Assembly: GCA_026708005.1 (NCBI GenBank)
Contig: JAPOVR010000087.1
Coordinates: forward strand, 16,989-80,988
Length of the DNA: 64,000 bases
Reading direction: 5' to 3'
Source: Actinomycetes bacterium
Lineage (GTDB): Bacteria > Actinomycetota > Thermoleophilia > Gaiellales > Gaiellaceae
Part shown: one piece after another, positions 63,464 through 64,000 of the stretch
How positions within the stretch are numbered: position 1 is the first letter of the stretch
Layout: every line of letters begins with the position of its first letter
Translations under genes and position numbers: made by a program
The notes under the pieces: generated by a model
The model's database searches: none
The model's input: only the letters and a program-made list of their open reading frames with translations
Told to the model about the DNA's origin: nothing

Positions 63464-64000
63464 ATGACGCGCGTCGCACTGCTCGGGGCCACTGGGTCGA
63501 TCGGGCTGCAGGCACTCGAGATCATCGACGCGCACCCAGATCTCGACGTGTGTGCGGTGGCCGGCGGCCGCCGCTGTGATGAGCTCCAAGCCATCGCGCA
63601 GGCCAGGAACGTGCGGCACGTGTCAGTCGGTGGCGAGCCGCCGCTCGATCAGCTCGTGCTCGCCTCGGAGCCCGACATCGTCCTGAACGCCGTGGTGGGC
63701 TTCAGCGGCCTGCGTGCGACGCTCGCGACGCTCGAGGCCGGGATCGACCTCGCGCTCGCGAATAAGGAGAGCCTCGTGGCGGGCGGGGAGCTCGTCGTCG
63801 CAGCGTGGCGGAAGGGCCAGGCGCAGCTCCTGCCCGTCGACTCCGAGCACAGCGCGGCGCTGCAGTGCCTTGAGGGACGGCCGCGCGAGACCGTACACAC
63901 GCTCGTGCTGACGGCCTCGGGCGGGCCGTTCCGCGGTCGGTCGCGCGACGAGCTCGCCGAGGTAGGGGTCGAGGATGCGCTTGCCCACCCAACGTGGAAC
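63464..64000 (+). CDS. dxr: 1-deoxy-D-xylulose 5-phosphate reductoisomerase, 3' end missing
   Basis: Second step of the MEP isoprenoid pathway. The 179 visible residues show the NADPH site ALLGATGSIGLQALEI, AVVGFSGLRATLATLEAG, the conserved LALANKESLVAGGELV, the substrate and metal segment LLPVDSEHSAALQCL and LTASGGPFRGRS. The gene runs off the window end. Leaderless start. Confidence 0.97.
   Translation, partial: MTRVALLGATGSIGLQALEIIDAHPDLDVCAVAGGRRCDELQAIAQARNVRHVSVGGEPPLDQLVLASEPDIVLNAVVGFSGLRATLATLEAGIDLALANKESLVAGGELVVAAWRKGQAQLLPVDSEHSAALQCLEGRPRETVHTLVLTASGGPFRGRSRDELAEVGVEDALAHPTWN

Overview
The window is high-GC bacterial chromosome (about two thirds G+C by eye) and almost entirely core metabolism and housekeeping. 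Gene order is typical of Actinomycetota: efp-accB-accC-nusB-ispA-tlyA-nadK-recN, murA...pgeF-yggS-sepF-yggT-lspA-rluD, and rpsB-tsf-pyrH-frr-uppS-cdsA-dxr. A deep-branching actinobacterium, for example of the Thermoleophilia, fits best. That is an inference, supported by an alpha2/beta2-type glycyl-tRNA synthetase, SepF, a PPDK/PDRP pair and pervasive leaderless start sites.

Layout. 1-6.1 kb: aspS (5' end missing), mnmA, a DUF948 membrane protein, alaS. 6.3-13.5 kb: ruvX, mltG and the shikimate pathway (aroE, aroC, an aroK-aroB fusion, type II aroQ), then an M24 peptidase. 13.5-25.6 kb: efp, an unusual accB fused to a degenerate transcarboxylase domain, accC, nusB, a small coiled-coil gene, a polyprenyl synthase, tlyA, nadK, recN, pyrG and an M20 peptidase. 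25.7-27.3 kb: a decayed lipoprotein gene and repeats. 27.2-37.7 kb: deoB-methyltransferase-deoA, mutM, a P1 peptidase, a glutaredoxin, recO, glyQ-glyS, and the PPDK regulator with a small membrane protein. 38-46.9 kb is a less conserved interval: a decayed DUF4349 lipoprotein, ppdK, rhomboid, comB, an SOS-controlled truncated ImuB-like gene, a broken toxin-antitoxin-like pair and a glycosyltransferase. 47-58.1 kb: a class V aminotransferase, an HD protein, murA with an Asp active site, a DHH-CBS-CCA fusion, pgeF, yggS, sepF, yggT, a DUF167 gene, lspA and rluD. 58.2-64 kb: the rpsB to dxr translation and envelope operon (dxr cut by the window edge).

Expression. More than twenty starts share one pattern: a TAnnnT -10 hexamer, 6-10 nt, then ATG or GTG with no Shine-Dalgarno. 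This implies leaderless transcripts, and it fixes several starts. Genes inside operons are instead joined by ATGA, GTGA or TGATG overlaps.

Most interesting signals: (1) a family of at least seven intergenic elements carrying the same -10/leaderless architecture followed by a G-rich, potentially G-quadruplex-forming segment and a hairpin, mostly placed in 3' spacers; (2) an AccB fused to an OadA-like domain that has lost its metal ligands and catalytic Lys; (3) two SOS boxes built into a textbook promoter in front of a truncated ImuB-like gene; (4) leaderless upstream mini-ORFs coupled to ruvX and pyrG; (5) a divergent promoter whose two -10 boxes overlap; (6) a solitary type I-E-like CRISPR repeat; and (7) MurA with Cys to Asp.
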